A DNA stretch of 64,000 nucleotides from Flavobacterium sp. SH_e (GCF_025717045.1 NZ_JAOVZN010000003.1:318680-382679); one strand, 5' to 3'. Positions 34,022-44,586 are shown, counted from the first letter of the stretch. Notes: generated from the letters alone by a model not told the origin. Numbers and translations are program-made.

Positions 34022-36445
34022 CTATTTTACATTTATCGTAACCTCAACAGGCTTTAACCATTGACTAGTAAATTTCACTTTTATAGGCGCTGTCGAATCT
34101 CCATTTGCCTGAATATACGCTGCAATATGTCCGTGGAATACTCGCTGAATATTATCTGTATAATCTGTCATATCGCTGTTGTTTCCAGCTTCTAACCCTA
34201 ATAAAGTTCCTGCGCCAGTAATTGTACAAGTTATTTCGTTGTCTGAAAGCATTACTGGAAGTCCGTTTTGGTCTTTAACCTGAACCATAATTTTCGCCAC
34301 TCCTTTGTCTTTACTGATTGTGATATCTTTATCAGCAATTGTTAATTCAACTGGCTGTTGTGTTGAGTTAATAGCGTAACGGCTCACTTCTTTATCATTT
34401 GAATCCAAACCAACTGCTTCTAATTTTCCTGAAGCAAATGGAATATCCCAATAGATGATTCCTGTTTTTTCGTCGTATAATTTAGTTTCTCCTACAACTT
34501 TTCCGTTCAATTCTAAACGCGCTTTTGCAGCATTTGTATAGCAAACCACACGAATTTTTTGTCCGTTTTCGTAATTCCAAATCGCCCAAGCATCTTTAGA
34601 AATATCTTTTTCGTTTGTCAACGGATAAGTTCCTAAATAAGCCATTGGTTTATCTGACCATAATGATTGACGGAAATATCCTCTCGGTTTGATAACGCCA
34701 GCAAAATCAACTAAACCTGAATAAAACCCTCTTGAAGGCCATCTTCCTGATTCTCCCAAATAATCGATTCCTGTCCAAAGGAACTGACCAAAAATATGTT
34801 TGTTGTTTTTTACAGCTAGCCAAGGTTCCATATCATGAACATTTTCACTTCCGTAAATTACTCTTTTTGGATATTTAGCATGATCTGTCTGGTATTTACT
34901 TTCTGTATAATTGTAACCTGTAATATCTAAAGCTCCTGGATATTCTGTTTCGTTAGACATTGCAACTCCTGCTAAACCAGCTGTTGTCGGACGTGATTTG
35001 TCGTATTTTTTAACCGCCGCAACCAAACGTTTTGCAATTGCTCCAAGTCTCATCGCATCTGGCGCATCTGGCTTATAACCACCGTAAGCTGCTTGCCCGA
35101 AACCGTCTTTTCCTTTGTCTAAAACTGGGTGAGAATATGGATCGTTTGGATAATCTACTTCGTTACCAATACTCCATCCGAAAACTGAAAGATGGTTTCT
35201 GTCACGGCGAACAAAATCTTCTAAGTCTTTTTCTGCCCAATCCGCAAAAATATCAAATGAACCTTCAAATCCTGGTGTTCCGTAATTCCAGCCTTCTAAC
35301 CATTTACGTTTTGGGAATTCCCATTCGTCATAAGCTTCGTTTAAAACCAATAATCCTAATTCGTCGCAAAGTTCATAAAAATCTGGTGCTTGCGGATTAT
35401 GACTTGTACGAATAGCATTGACACCAATTTCTTTCAATGTTTGTAATCTTGTTTTCCAAACTTCTCTTGGAACTGCAGATCCTAAAACTCCAGCGTCATG
35501 ATGCAAACAGACACCTTTCATTTTCATCCATTTCCCATTTAATGCAAAACCATTGTTTGGATCGAATGTAAAATTTCTGAAACCTGTTTGAGTTACTGTT
35601 TTATCAATTTCTTTTCCATCTTGTAAAACAGTAGTTTTTAACTCATATAAATTTGGATTCTCTAAATCCCATAATTTAGGGCTTTTAATGTTGATTTTTG
35701 TCGAAATTTTTCCGTTCTGATTTGTAGCAACATCAACCTTTGAAGATGATTTCGCTACAGATTTTCCGTCTTTTGAGAAAAGTTCATTTACAATTGTCAA
35801 ACTTGCTTTTCCTTTTGAACCATTTTCAACAGCAACCTCAACATTCAAAATTCCGTTTCCTTTGTTTACTTCTGGATAAGCGTAAACTCCCCATTGTGCA
35901 ATATGAACTGGATTTGCATAAACTAACCAAACGTTTCTATAAATTCCAGAACCAGTGTACCATCTTGAATCGGCACTTTGACTGTGGTCTACACGAACTG
36001 AAATTGTATTTTCTCCTCCAAATTTTACAAACTCAGTTGCATCATAAGCGAAAGAAATATATCCGTTTGGACGTTTTCCAAGAGAATGCCCGTTGATGAA
36101 AACTTCGCTTCTGTTGTAAACTCCTTCAAAGTATAAATACACTTTTTCACCAGCTTTGCTTTGCGGAATATTGATTGATTTTCTATACCAGCCAATTCCA
36201 CCTGGAAGATATCCTGTACAACTTGCCAACGTTGGACTCAATTGCCCTTTTACGCTCCAATCGTGTGGTACATTTACCTGTTGCCATTTACTGTCGTCAA
36301 AAGCATTGTTTTTTGCTTCTGGAGTTTCTTGAAGATTGAATTTCCAGTTATCATTTATTTTTTTTGAATCTCCAAATGATATCTGACTGAACGCAGATAC
36401 GCACGAAAAGAGAAATACAGGTAGTAAGATCTTTTTTGTAAACAT
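34022..36445 (-). CDS. GH2 beta-galactosidase-like enzyme, secreted
   Basis: 807 residues with a signal peptide (to about residue 21, SAFSQ). Jelly roll, Ig-like domain, TIM barrel, then a DUF4982-type domain and a C-terminal Ig/invasin-like domain (about 690-807). Acid/base Glu429 lies in GWSIGNE and nucleophile Glu534 in YGSENVHD. There is no N-x-K motif where the other two GH2 enzymes have it (it reads KPRGYFRQS), so a neutral sugar, most likely beta-galactose, is favoured. Cotranscribed with two GH30 genes and susC/D. A terminator follows at once. Confidence 0.92.
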   Translation of the reverse strand: MFTKKILLPVFLFSCVSAFSQISFGDSKKINDNWKFNLQETPEAKNNAFDDSKWQQVNVPHDWSVKGQLSPTLASCTGYLPGGIGWYRKSINIPQSKAGEKVYLYFEGVYNRSEVFINGHSLGKRPNGYISFAYDATEFVKFGGENTISVRVDHSQSADSRWYTGSGIYRNVWLVYANPVHIAQWGVYAYPEVNKGNGILNVEVAVENGSKGKASLTIVNELFSKDGKSVAKSSSKVDVATNQNGKISTKINIKSPKLWDLENPNLYELKTTVLQDGKEIDKTVTQTGFRNFTFDPNNGFALNGKWMKMKGVCLHHDAGVLGSAVPREVWKTRLQTLKEIGVNAIRTSHNPQAPDFYELCDELGLLVLNEAYDEWEFPKRKWLEGWNYGTPGFEGSFDIFADWAEKDLEDFVRRDRNHLSVFGWSIGNEVDYPNDPYSHPVLDKGKDGFGQAAYGGYKPDAPDAMRLGAIAKRLVAAVKKYDKSRPTTAGLAGVAMSNETEYPGALDITGYNYTESKYQTDHAKYPKRVIYGSENVHDMEPWLAVKNNKHIFGQFLWTGIDYLGESGRWPSRGFYSGLVDFAGVIKPRGYFRQSLWSDKPMAYLGTYPLTNEKDISKDAWAIWNYENGQKIRVVCYTNAAKARLELNGKVVGETKLYDEKTGIIYWDIPFASGKLEAVGLDSNDKEVSRYAINSTQQPVELTIADKDITISKDKGVAKIMVQVKDQNGLPVMLSDNEITCTITGAGTLLGLEAGNNSDMTDYTDNIQRVFHGHIAAYIQANGDSTAPIKVKFTSQWLKPVEVTINVK

Positions 36446-36512
36446 TTTTTTTAAGGTTCTAAGACGCTAAGAATCTTAAATCTCAGCTTCTTTTGTTTAT
36501 TTAATTTTTTTT

Positions 36513-36560
36513 GTTTCAGGTTTCAGGTTTCAGGTTTACTTTGAACGTGAAACTTGAAAC
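36513..36560. repeat. Short heptad repeat with an inverted partner
   Basis: Three tandem TTTCAGG units (36514-36534). GTTTCAGGTTTC (36513-36524) pairs with GAAACTTGAAAC (36549-36560) with one mismatch. It lies between the GH30 stop at 36572 and the GH2 start at 36445, inside the presumed operon. Confidence 0.7.
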
Positions 36561-36571
36561 TAATTTCATTC

Positions 36572-38155
36572 TTATTGCAATTCTCCCACAAACGTCACTA
36601 CAGACTTTGCAGGGATTTCTAGATTACCATTTTTTTGAACTTCAGCTCTTTTTAGGTTTGATGTATCAGAAGTTATGTAAGGCGTGAACTCGTTGTTCTT
36701 CAAAGTTCCTTTTGATAAATCAAATTTGTATTGCTGAGCTGATTTTCCACAGTTTACTGCTACTACAATCAGTTTTTTATTTTGAGCATCTTTGTAAGCG
36801 GTTAGCATTACATCGTTGGCTTTGTCCAATTCATTTTGGTTTGGAATATCAACTCTCAACATTCCTGGACGAACAAAAAGTGAATAATTCCCGAAAGCCC
36901 AAAGCAGTTTTGAATCGTGAAATTCTCCATCATTTCTCACATAATCTGGAGCAGTTCCTCCGTTACTTTTTCCGTCATCCAGATAGATCAAGCCGTCTTT
37001 GTAATCTACTCTTGTTATTGAGGTCCACCATTGCCACGAAGCTGCATTAGCCACTGCAATATCATTATGAATTAAACGCGCTACAAATAAAGCAGTTTGC
37101 ATTCCTAAATCTCTTCCTCCGCCAGAACCTCCAGGGATTTCTGCTTCTCCCGGATTTTCTAAAATACAATATTCCGATTGCCAGTATTTTAATCCTGGTT
37201 TTTGTTTAATTTCTTTAGCAATTAATTTTCTGCTTAAAACTTGTCTTTCAACTGGCCATGTCGTAAAATAACTATGCCCAAGAATTAAATTTTTTACATT
37301 TGAAAACTTAGTCACATTTGTTTTGGTGTTTCCAAAGAAATAATCAATTTGATTGTCACGGTTTTCGGCATTTACATTTTCATACAAATAATCAATTTGA
37401 GCAGCTTCAGCAATTACAATCTCGGTGTTTATTTTTTTAGCTTTCAATTTTTCTGAAAGTGATTTGGTCAAATCATATATTTCCTGATTGGTTGCTGGTG
37501 TTCCTTCCTGACTATTGGTATCTCCATGTTTTGGCATCCATTCCCATTGCGGTTCGTTTATCGGACTAACATAATCGAATTTTATTCCCTCTTTTTTCTC
37601 CAATCCTTGAATACTTTGAACTAAGAAATCGGCAAATTTTGGAATCGCACCATCTTTTAGATTCAGTTTATTCTTTTGAGAGGCAAAAGATAATCCGTTG
37701 TTAGTCATATAAACTGGAGGACTATTGGTAAAAATAAGAAACTTTTCTACTCCACGTTTTTTAGCCGCCTGCAAAAACCATCTTTGTCCTTCTTGTTTTG
37801 AGAAATCATAAGTCCCGTCAGCATTCAAAAAACATTCGCTTCTTCTCCATTCGTCCGAAACTTTACTATTTTCTCCTTGCTCTGTACTTCCTGCGCCAAG
37901 ATTGAATCGCCAGATCGAAAGTCCGATTCCTTTTGGATTTCCTTGTGCATCGATTTCTTTACTAAAAAGCAAATCTGCAATGGCATTTTTTTTCTGTTCA
38001 GGCCAATTTTTACCCACAAACTGTGTTCTCCAGGCATCAGAACCTCCAAAACCGTCCATGGTTTGCACTACATTATCTGTGCTGATAGTAACCGTTCGCT
38101 GCGCAAATGCCAGTGAAGTTGTTACCAATAAAAGCGAGATATATATTTTTCTCAT
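36572..38155 (-). CDS. GH30 family glycoside hydrolase, secreted (copy A)
   Basis: 527 residues from the ATG at 38155. An in-frame ATG 51 bases further upstream is rejected because it lies within the flanking palindromic repeat and would bury the signal (MRKIYISLLL...AFAQ). The GH30 (COG5520) layout is clear: MDGFGGSDAWR, WRFNLGAGS, acid/base Glu201 in SPINEPQ, nucleophile Glu328 in WQSEYC, then a side beta-sandwich. Family activities include beta-1,6-galactanase, glucuronoxylanase and beta-1,6-glucanase. The PUL content makes a beta-1,6-galactan the best guess (inference). It follows a lipoprotein paralogue, with a GCAAAG palindrome between them. Confidence 0.9.
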   Translation of the reverse strand: MRKIYISLLLVTTSLAFAQRTVTISTDNVVQTMDGFGGSDAWRTQFVGKNWPEQKKNAIADLLFSKEIDAQGNPKGIGLSIWRFNLGAGSTEQGENSKVSDEWRRSECFLNADGTYDFSKQEGQRWFLQAAKKRGVEKFLIFTNSPPVYMTNNGLSFASQKNKLNLKDGAIPKFADFLVQSIQGLEKKEGIKFDYVSPINEPQWEWMPKHGDTNSQEGTPATNQEIYDLTKSLSEKLKAKKINTEIVIAEAAQIDYLYENVNAENRDNQIDYFFGNTKTNVTKFSNVKNLILGHSYFTTWPVERQVLSRKLIAKEIKQKPGLKYWQSEYCILENPGEAEIPGGSGGGRDLGMQTALFVARLIHNDIAVANAASWQWWTSITRVDYKDGLIYLDDGKSNGGTAPDYVRNDGEFHDSKLLWAFGNYSLFVRPGMLRVDIPNQNELDKANDVMLTAYKDAQNKKLIVVAVNCGKSAQQYKFDLSKGTLKNNEFTPYITSDTSNLKRAEVQKNGNLEIPAKSVVTFVGELQ

Positions 38156-38172
38156 TATTCTTTTTTTATTTT

Positions 38173-38265
38173 TTAACCGCAAAGACGCTAAGTTTTCGCA
38201 AGGCACGCAAAGTCTAATTTAAGCTTTGCGCTCTTTGCGACTTTTCTTTGTGTCTTTGCGGTTAA
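38173..38265. repeat. GCAAAG palindromic element, copy 3
   Basis: TTAACCGCAAAG at 38173 and CTTTGCGGTTAA ending at 38265, with internal CGCAAGG and CGCAAAG blocks and complements. It lies between two GH30 genes of one operon. Confidence 0.85.
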
Positions 38266-38275
38266 TTTCATATTC

Positions 38276-39913
38276 TTACTTATAATTACCTACATAAGTT
38301 ATCACAGACTTCGCTGGAATTTCCAAATTCGAAGCATCTACCGCAGTTCCTTTTTTCAAACTTAAAGTTTCAGAAGTGGTATAAGGAGTCAGTTTATTAT
38401 CGGTAACCGTTCCTCCTGAAAGATTCAATTTGTATGCTTTAGCTGATTTACTGATGTTTACCGCAACAATTACCAGTTTTTTATTTGCAGCATCTTTGTA
38501 AGCTGTAACCATAACATCATTTAAAGCAGTTGAATTATCAACACTCGGAATTTGAACTCTTACCATTCCCGGTTTTACGAAGAACGAAAAGTTGCCCAAA
38601 GCCCAAAGCGTTTTAGAATCTCTGATATAACCATCGTTTTTACAATAATCAGCGTTTCCTGCTCCATTGCTTGCTCCATCATCAACGTGAATTAATCCAT
38701 CTTTATAATCACCACGGCTTATTGCTGTCCACCATTGCCAAGACGTAACGCCTCCAATTGCAATATCGGTGCTGATAATTCTTGCTGTCCAAAGTGCTAG
38801 TGACATTCCTAAATCTCTTCCTGAACCAGCTCCGCCTGGAAGTTCATCAGTTCCTGGACTTTCTAAAACACAATATTCTGATGACCAAAGACTAACATTT
38901 CCAACTGATTGAATTTTTGATGCTGCTGATTGTCTTGATGAAATCATTTCGCTCAAGGGCCAAGCTTGCCAATAACTATGTCCAGAAATTGTCTTTTTAA
39001 CATTACTTAAACCACCAATATTTTTAGTAGAATTAGCTGCGAAGAAATAATCAATTTGGTTAGATCTGCTTTCCTTTCCTGAAACCGTTTTGTACAATGG
39101 TTCATAAGCTCCTGCTTCTCCTACTACAATTTTAGCATCCAATCCTTTTGATTGCAGTTTTGGAGAAAGAACATTTACAAAACTGTAAATATTAGCATTG
39201 GTTGCTGGAGAACCTTCCTGTCCAGTACCGTCCCACTCGTATTGCGGTTCGTTAAACGGACTCACATAATCGATTGTCAAACCGTGTTCTGTTTTAAGTT
39301 TGTCTAATGAAGTTGCCCAAAAATCTGCTAAATCAGGCATTTTATCATCTTTTAAATTGTAAAATTCTTTAATTGAAGCATATGCTTTTCCGTTTCGAGT
39401 TAAATAAACCGGAGCACTATTTGCAAATGCTAAAAGTTTATCTACACCACGTTCTCTTGCAGCTTTCATAAACCAAACCTGACCCGCTTGTTTTGTCATA
39501 TCGTACGAAACTCCGTCTGTAGTAAAACATTCTGATCTTCTCCATTCATCCGTAATATCGCTTGCGTCACCTTGTTCTGCGCTACCAGCTCCAAGATTAA
39601 ATCGCCATAATGATAATCCGATTCCTTTTGGATTTCCATCGGCATCTAAACCTTGGCTGAAAAGCAAATCAGCAATTTTATTTCTTTTATCTGTTGGCCA
39701 GTTTTTTCCAATAAAATTACATTGCCAAGCATCTGAAGCTCCGAAACTTTCCATAGTCTGAAGATTCATGTCTAGATTTACGTTTAAACTAGCCACTGTA
39801 GAATCTTCTGAATTTGAATTATTTGGTTCAGAATCACAGCCTACCAATAAAGTGTTAGCTAAAAGCAAGCCTGCACACAGCAGACTTACTTTTGTTGCAT
39901 TAAAGATTCTCAT
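38276..39913 (-). CDS. GH30 family glycoside hydrolase, lipoprotein (copy B)
   Basis: 545 residues with lipobox LLVGC (Cys26) and a following acidic stretch (DSEP, NSEDS), consistent with display on the cell surface. The GH30 core is as in copy A: MESFGASDAWQ, WRFNLGAGS, acid/base Glu222 in SPFNEPQ, nucleophile Glu346 in WSSEYC. A surface enzyme is the usual choice for the first endo-cleavage in a PUL, with copy A acting in the periplasm (inference). Its ATG follows the susD stop by one base, so translation is likely coupled. Confidence 0.9.
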   Translation of the reverse strand: MRIFNATKVSLLCAGLLLANTLLVGCDSEPNNSNSEDSTVASLNVNLDMNLQTMESFGASDAWQCNFIGKNWPTDKRNKIADLLFSQGLDADGNPKGIGLSLWRFNLGAGSAEQGDASDITDEWRRSECFTTDGVSYDMTKQAGQVWFMKAARERGVDKLLAFANSAPVYLTRNGKAYASIKEFYNLKDDKMPDLADFWATSLDKLKTEHGLTIDYVSPFNEPQYEWDGTGQEGSPATNANIYSFVNVLSPKLQSKGLDAKIVVGEAGAYEPLYKTVSGKESRSNQIDYFFAANSTKNIGGLSNVKKTISGHSYWQAWPLSEMISSRQSAASKIQSVGNVSLWSSEYCVLESPGTDELPGGAGSGRDLGMSLALWTARIISTDIAIGGVTSWQWWTAISRGDYKDGLIHVDDGASNGAGNADYCKNDGYIRDSKTLWALGNFSFFVKPGMVRVQIPSVDNSTALNDVMVTAYKDAANKKLVIVAVNISKSAKAYKLNLSGGTVTDNKLTPYTTSETLSLKKGTAVDASNLEIPAKSVITYVGNYK

Positions 39914-39914
39914 C

Positions 39915-41516
39915 TTAATAATTTGGGTTTTGTTTGATTAAACCGTTACTTAAGTCAATTTCTAATTGCGGAATTGGCCATAATAAATGTTTAGACGCAT
40001 CAAAATTGATTCCTTTGTCTTGTGGCTCTCTCAAGTTGGTTGTTTCATAAGGATCTGTAGAATTCAGGTTATACTGAACAAAAGTTCCATTTGGTCCCAT
40101 TAATGATTCGATTACCGGTCTTCCTGTTGTTGGATCTTTTTCACGACGAATATCATATAAACGAAGTCCCTCAAAAGCCAATTCTAAACGACGTTCTTTA
40201 TAGATTTGTCTCAATAAAGTAGGTCCTGAAATTCCTGTTTTTGGATCTAATTTAACACGAGCTCTAATCACATTGATGTCTGCTAAAGCATCTCCTCCTA
40301 AATGATAATTTGCTTCTGCTCTTGTTAAATACATTTCAGCCAAACGAATCAACGGAATGTTTAGTGGTAAGTGACCATCTTTTTTATCTAAAGAACGACG
40401 CGTTGCAATTGGAATATAATATTTACGGCAAATACGTCCTGATTTATTATCATTTAAACTGAATTTATGTGTTGGGTTTAAAACTTCATCTCCGTAAGCT
40501 GCTTCTCCCCATTTTGTAATCGTGCTTCTTCTACGAATTTCGTCATTTTCAGAAAGATATGCGTTTTCTAAATCACTTGTTGGCATACACCATCCCCAAC
40601 CGTCAAGAACGTCTCCTGCATCATTACTTGGAAAGTTCTTTTTGTCTTCTCCTCTTGCTCCTGATAAAGTTGGAAGAGCAGATCCTAAAGATTTATCTTG
40701 TACAGATGATGATTGCGCTTCAAGAATAGATTCGATTCCGTTATGATTGTTTACATCCCAGATCTTTAAGAAATCTGATTCAAGAGCAAAAGGTCCTTCT
40801 GTAATAACTTTATTCGAATATAATTTAGCTTCAGCCCATTTTTCTTGAAATAGAGATACTCTCGCTAATAAAGCATAAGCAGCCCATTTGTTGATTCTTC
40901 CGTCTTTAGCTACTGGAGCATTTTCTAATTTCGCAGCCGCTTCTTTAAGATCGCTTTCAACTTGAGCATAAACTTCTTCAGCTGTACTTCTTTCTAAAGT
41001 TAAATCTCCAGTTCCTAATGATTTTGTGTAAACTGGAACTCCTCCAAAAAGATTCACTAATTCGTAGTAGCAATATGCTCGAACAAATAATGATTCTCCC
41101 ATATATTGGTCTTTCTGAGCATCTGTAATTGGCGATAATGCCATTTTCTCTAAACCAATATTAGCCGATTGAATGGTATAATAATGTGCCGTATAAATAC
41201 TATTCATGTCTCCCATGTTATCTGGAGTAATAAGATATTGCGAGCACGGTCTGTGAGCACCACTATCTTGCCCTGTATTTCCCATCCAAGCATCGTCTGT
41301 TGACATTTCGTTGGTAACTCTTGGAGCAATTAATGTCCACCAATCGCTAGGAAGTAACAACCTTTTTGTTAATTCGTTTGTATAATTTTCACACTCTTGT
41401 ACAGTCTGAAAATAGTTCTCTAAAGTTTGAGTTCCTCTTTCTTCTTTTTCAATAAAATCGCTGCAAGAAACTGCTAATAGAGAAAAAGTTATTATTGATA
41501 CTATTATTTTTTTCAT
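39915..41516 (-). CDS. SusD/RagB-like surface glycan-binding lipoprotein of PUL 2
   Basis: 533 residues with lipobox AVSC (Cys18) followed by SDFIEKEE, an acidic surface-export stretch. The RagB/SusD core includes SLFVRAYCYYELVNLFGGVP (about 127-146), PLIRLAEMYLTRAEANYHLGG and RRLELAFEGLRLYDIRRE. It starts 12 bases after susC and forms the lid of that transporter. The next gene begins one base after its stop. Confidence 0.96.
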   Translation of the reverse strand: MKKIIVSIITFSLLAVSCSDFIEKEERGTQTLENYFQTVQECENYTNELTKRLLLPSDWWTLIAPRVTNEMSTDDAWMGNTGQDSGAHRPCSQYLITPDNMGDMNSIYTAHYYTIQSANIGLEKMALSPITDAQKDQYMGESLFVRAYCYYELVNLFGGVPVYTKSLGTGDLTLERSTAEEVYAQVESDLKEAAAKLENAPVAKDGRINKWAAYALLARVSLFQEKWAEAKLYSNKVITEGPFALESDFLKIWDVNNHNGIESILEAQSSSVQDKSLGSALPTLSGARGEDKKNFPSNDAGDVLDGWGWCMPTSDLENAYLSENDEIRRRSTITKWGEAAYGDEVLNPTHKFSLNDNKSGRICRKYYIPIATRRSLDKKDGHLPLNIPLIRLAEMYLTRAEANYHLGGDALADINVIRARVKLDPKTGISGPTLLRQIYKERRLELAFEGLRLYDIRREKDPTTGRPVIESLMGPNGTFVQYNLNSTDPYETTNLREPQDKGINFDASKHLLWPIPQLEIDLSNGLIKQNPNY

Positions 41517-41528
41517 GATCGTTTTTTA

Positions 41529-44500
41529 TTAAAATGCTACATTAAGACCCATCAAAATTGTTGGCTGTACCGGATAGTTCCATCCTCCAAATCCTGATCC
41601 TAAAACTCCACCACCTACTTCAGGATCAACTCCTGTATAGTTTGTCCATGTCCAAAGATTTTGTCCTGATAACGAAAGTCTTAATTTATCTAGTCCGAAT
41701 TTGTTGTAGAATGAATATCCTACTTGTAAATTTTTCATACGAACATAAGAACCGTCTTCAACATAAAAAGAAGAGAACTTTGTAAAGTTTTCGTTGTTAT
41801 CATCTTTAGACAAACGAGGTATGTAGTTTGAAGTTCCTTCACCATGCCAAGCCATTTGATCTAATCCGCTTACTTTGTTTGTTAAGCTTGCACCATTGTA
41901 TAAATCTGAAATATTCTGGTTTATAAGATCGTTTCCAATACTTGAATAGAAATTAGCTACTAAATCAAATCCTTTGTAAGCAAAATTTAAATTTAAACCA
42001 ACATTATAATCTGCCCACGGACTTCCAATTTTTGTTCTGTCTTTATCATCTAATTTTCCATCGCCATTAACGTCTTTAAAACGAATATCTCCAACTTGTG
42101 CGTAAGGCTGCAATTTTGTACCATGTTCATCTGTGTGAGAATTCAATTCTGTTTGATTTTGGAATAATCCATCAGCGACATATCCGTAGAAATATCCTGG
42201 CTCGTCACCTTCAACTGTTAATGTTCTGTTGCTTGAACCGTATAGTTTTTCGCCATCAGCAGATAAAGTCAACATTTTTACATTTACAGTTGTAAAAGTC
42301 ACATCTGCACCCCAAGAGAAATCTCCTTTTTTATCTTTATATGAAATCAATAAATCGATACCATTAGATTTCATAGAACCTACGTTTGTCCACATTGTTG
42401 AATATCCAGGGAATCCGCTATAAGTTGGGAACTGTTTCAAGAACAACATATCCTTTGTTTTCTTTTCGTAGTATTCTAAAGATCCTGAAAGTTTGTTTTT
42501 CCATAATCCGAAATCAAGTCCAAAACTCACATCTTCAACCGTTTCCCATTTAATATCTTTATTCGCCATTGTTGATGGATATGATGTATCAACTACTTCT
42601 CCATTTATGATATAAAATCCTTGTCCTATATTTGATTGATAAACCGCACTTGGTAAATTTTGATTACCCACTTTACCCCAACCAGCTCTAAATCTAAGAT
42701 CACTAAGAACATCTTTTGTAGATTCCATGAAACCTTCATTTAAAATTCTCCAAGAAACAGAAGCCGAAGGGAAGTTTGCCCATTTGTTGTTTTCCATGAA
42801 TTTTGAAGAACCATCACGTCTAAAAGTACCTGTGAAATAGTACTTTCCGTCATAGTTATAAGAAAGACGAGAAATGTATGACATCAAAGAGCTTGATGTT
42901 TTGGTACCACTACTGTTACGATTCTTAGTAGCCGCATTTAATTCTCTCATCGAATCAGAGTTGTTTGGAACTCCCTCACCATATCCCCAAAGTGTACTTT
43001 GGTTGTATTCTTCCATGGTATTACCAATCATCAAAGACGCGTTATGTTTTTCTGCGAATGTTCTATTGTATGTAGCTGTATTTTGCCAAGTCCAGTTAAC
43101 ATCTGTAGTATTCCATTTTTCGACACTGTTAATTTCTGCTTTTTCGTGTGCAGCATCAATTACAAAATCCGGACTGAATTTATCTCTTACGATATCACCT
43201 ACTTCAATCGATGCTTGAGAACGAATTACCAAACCTTTAATTGGTGTATATTGCAAATAACCGTTTGTGTTTAAATTGTACTGATCTGTATAGTCATCAT
43301 AACGTTTTACAGCTGCAACTGGGTTCCAAACATACGATGGAGATCTTGCATAAATACTGTACTCATTTTCTAAACCAGTTAATTGATCTGCTGGTTTATA
43401 GATTGGTGTAATTGGATCAATTTTATCAAAATCTGCCCAGTTGCTTGGCGAACCATAAGTTTCATAACGTGGGTTTAAAGTAATTCCAGCTGAGAATTTA
43501 TCAGAGAATTTAAAATCATTTGCAATTCTCATCGTGATTCTCTCCCATCCGCCTATGCCGTACATAGATTCTGAATCGTAATAGTTTAAACTAACTGCAT
43601 AAGTATGTTTATCAGAACCTCCTGTTACTCCAAGAGAAGCATTTGTTACAGGCGTACCAGTTCTAATTCCTGCTCTCCACCAATCTGTTGTTTTTCCTCT
43701 GTATTGAGAAGGATTTGGCAAATAATCTGAATATCCTGAATTGTTATATGCTGTATTCATAATCGTTGCATAACCTTCGGCATCAGCCATATTGTATGGA
43801 TTATTCATAATTTGCATACCAGAACTCAAATCAAAATTGAATCTTGTTTTTCCAACTTTACCTTTTTTAGTTGTAATTAAGATAACTCCATTCGAAGCAC
43901 GAGAACCATAAATTGCACTTGCAGACGCATCTTTAAGAACCTCCATAGATTCGATCTCATTATTGCTCAAAAAGTTAATACTTGTTCCCATTGGAATTCC
44001 GTCAACTACATAAAGCGGATCTGTACTTAAATTGATCGTAGAAATACCACGAATCAAAACTCTTGGCTGTGCTCCCGGACCTCCAGCTCCTACAACCTGA
44101 ACCCCAGAAACTTTACCTTGTAATGATTCTGTCACATTACCAACAGTCATAGTCTGTAGTTCTTTTCCTTTTACAGAAGAAATAGAACTCGTTACGTCAC
44201 TCTTTTTTACGGCAGCATAACCCACAACTACAATCTCGTCCAATGCCTGACTCGCTTCTTGCATCACTACACTAATCTCTGTTTTATCTCCAACTGGCAC
44301 AACTTGAGAATTAAAACCTACGAATGAGAATTCAATCTGCGCATTTTTATTTGGAACATTAATGCTGTAATTTCCATCAAAATCAGTTGCAGCCGATGTT
44401 GAAGTTCCTTTCACGATCACATTTACTCCTGGAATCGGCACATTGGCTTTATCCTTAACAGTACCTTTTATTTTTATTTGTCCAAAGGATACAGCAGTAC

Positions 44501-44540
44501 ACATAAGGGCAATAAAAAATCCTATATATTTAAATTTCAT
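41529..44540 (-). CDS. SusC-like TonB-dependent outer-membrane transporter of PUL 2
   Basis: 1,003 residues with a signal peptide (to about residue 20, SFGQ), a carboxypeptidase-regulatory-like domain (about 24-105), the TonB box DEIVVVGYA, and a plug with GVNVIVKGTSTSAATDFDG earlier and the SusC signature MEVLKDASASAIYGSRASNGVI. The barrel contains an NGDGKLDDKD loop and ends in an amphipathic aromatic strand (LNVAF). Genes for a SusE-like lipoprotein (46 bases upstream) and SusD (12 bases downstream) flank it on the same strand. Confidence 0.97.
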   Translation of the reverse strand: MKFKYIGFFIALMCTAVSFGQIKIKGTVKDKANVPIPGVNVIVKGTSTSAATDFDGNYSINVPNKNAQIEFSFVGFNSQVVPVGDKTEISVVMQEASQALDEIVVVGYAAVKKSDVTSSISSVKGKELQTMTVGNVTESLQGKVSGVQVVGAGGPGAQPRVLIRGISTINLSTDPLYVVDGIPMGTSINFLSNNEIESMEVLKDASASAIYGSRASNGVILITTKKGKVGKTRFNFDLSSGMQIMNNPYNMADAEGYATIMNTAYNNSGYSDYLPNPSQYRGKTTDWWRAGIRTGTPVTNASLGVTGGSDKHTYAVSLNYYDSESMYGIGGWERITMRIANDFKFSDKFSAGITLNPRYETYGSPSNWADFDKIDPITPIYKPADQLTGLENEYSIYARSPSYVWNPVAAVKRYDDYTDQYNLNTNGYLQYTPIKGLVIRSQASIEVGDIVRDKFSPDFVIDAAHEKAEINSVEKWNTTDVNWTWQNTATYNRTFAEKHNASLMIGNTMEEYNQSTLWGYGEGVPNNSDSMRELNAATKNRNSSGTKTSSSLMSYISRLSYNYDGKYYFTGTFRRDGSSKFMENNKWANFPSASVSWRILNEGFMESTKDVLSDLRFRAGWGKVGNQNLPSAVYQSNIGQGFYIINGEVVDTSYPSTMANKDIKWETVEDVSFGLDFGLWKNKLSGSLEYYEKKTKDMLFLKQFPTYSGFPGYSTMWTNVGSMKSNGIDLLISYKDKKGDFSWGADVTFTTVNVKMLTLSADGEKLYGSSNRTLTVEGDEPGYFYGYVADGLFQNQTELNSHTDEHGTKLQPYAQVGDIRFKDVNGDGKLDDKDRTKIGSPWADYNVGLNLNFAYKGFDLVANFYSSIGNDLINQNISDLYNGASLTNKVSGLDQMAWHGEGTSNYIPRLSKDDNNENFTKFSSFYVEDGSYVRMKNLQVGYSFYNKFGLDKLRLSLSGQNLWTWTNYTGVDPEVGGGVLGSGFGGWNYPVQPTILMGLNVAF

Positions 44541-44586
44541 ATTAAGCTGTTTTATTTGTTAAATGTTACAACAGGGTTATAACCAA

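Noticed and set aside
38156..38206. N-terminal extension of GH30 copy A from an upstream ATG
   Set aside because: Runs into the GCAAAG palindrome and precedes a clean signal peptide start at 38155.
40522..40746. Plus-strand open frames opposite the PUL 2 genes
   Set aside because: They lie wholly within well-supported minus-strand genes and show no independent start context or family; the same holds for similar frames opposite other genes.
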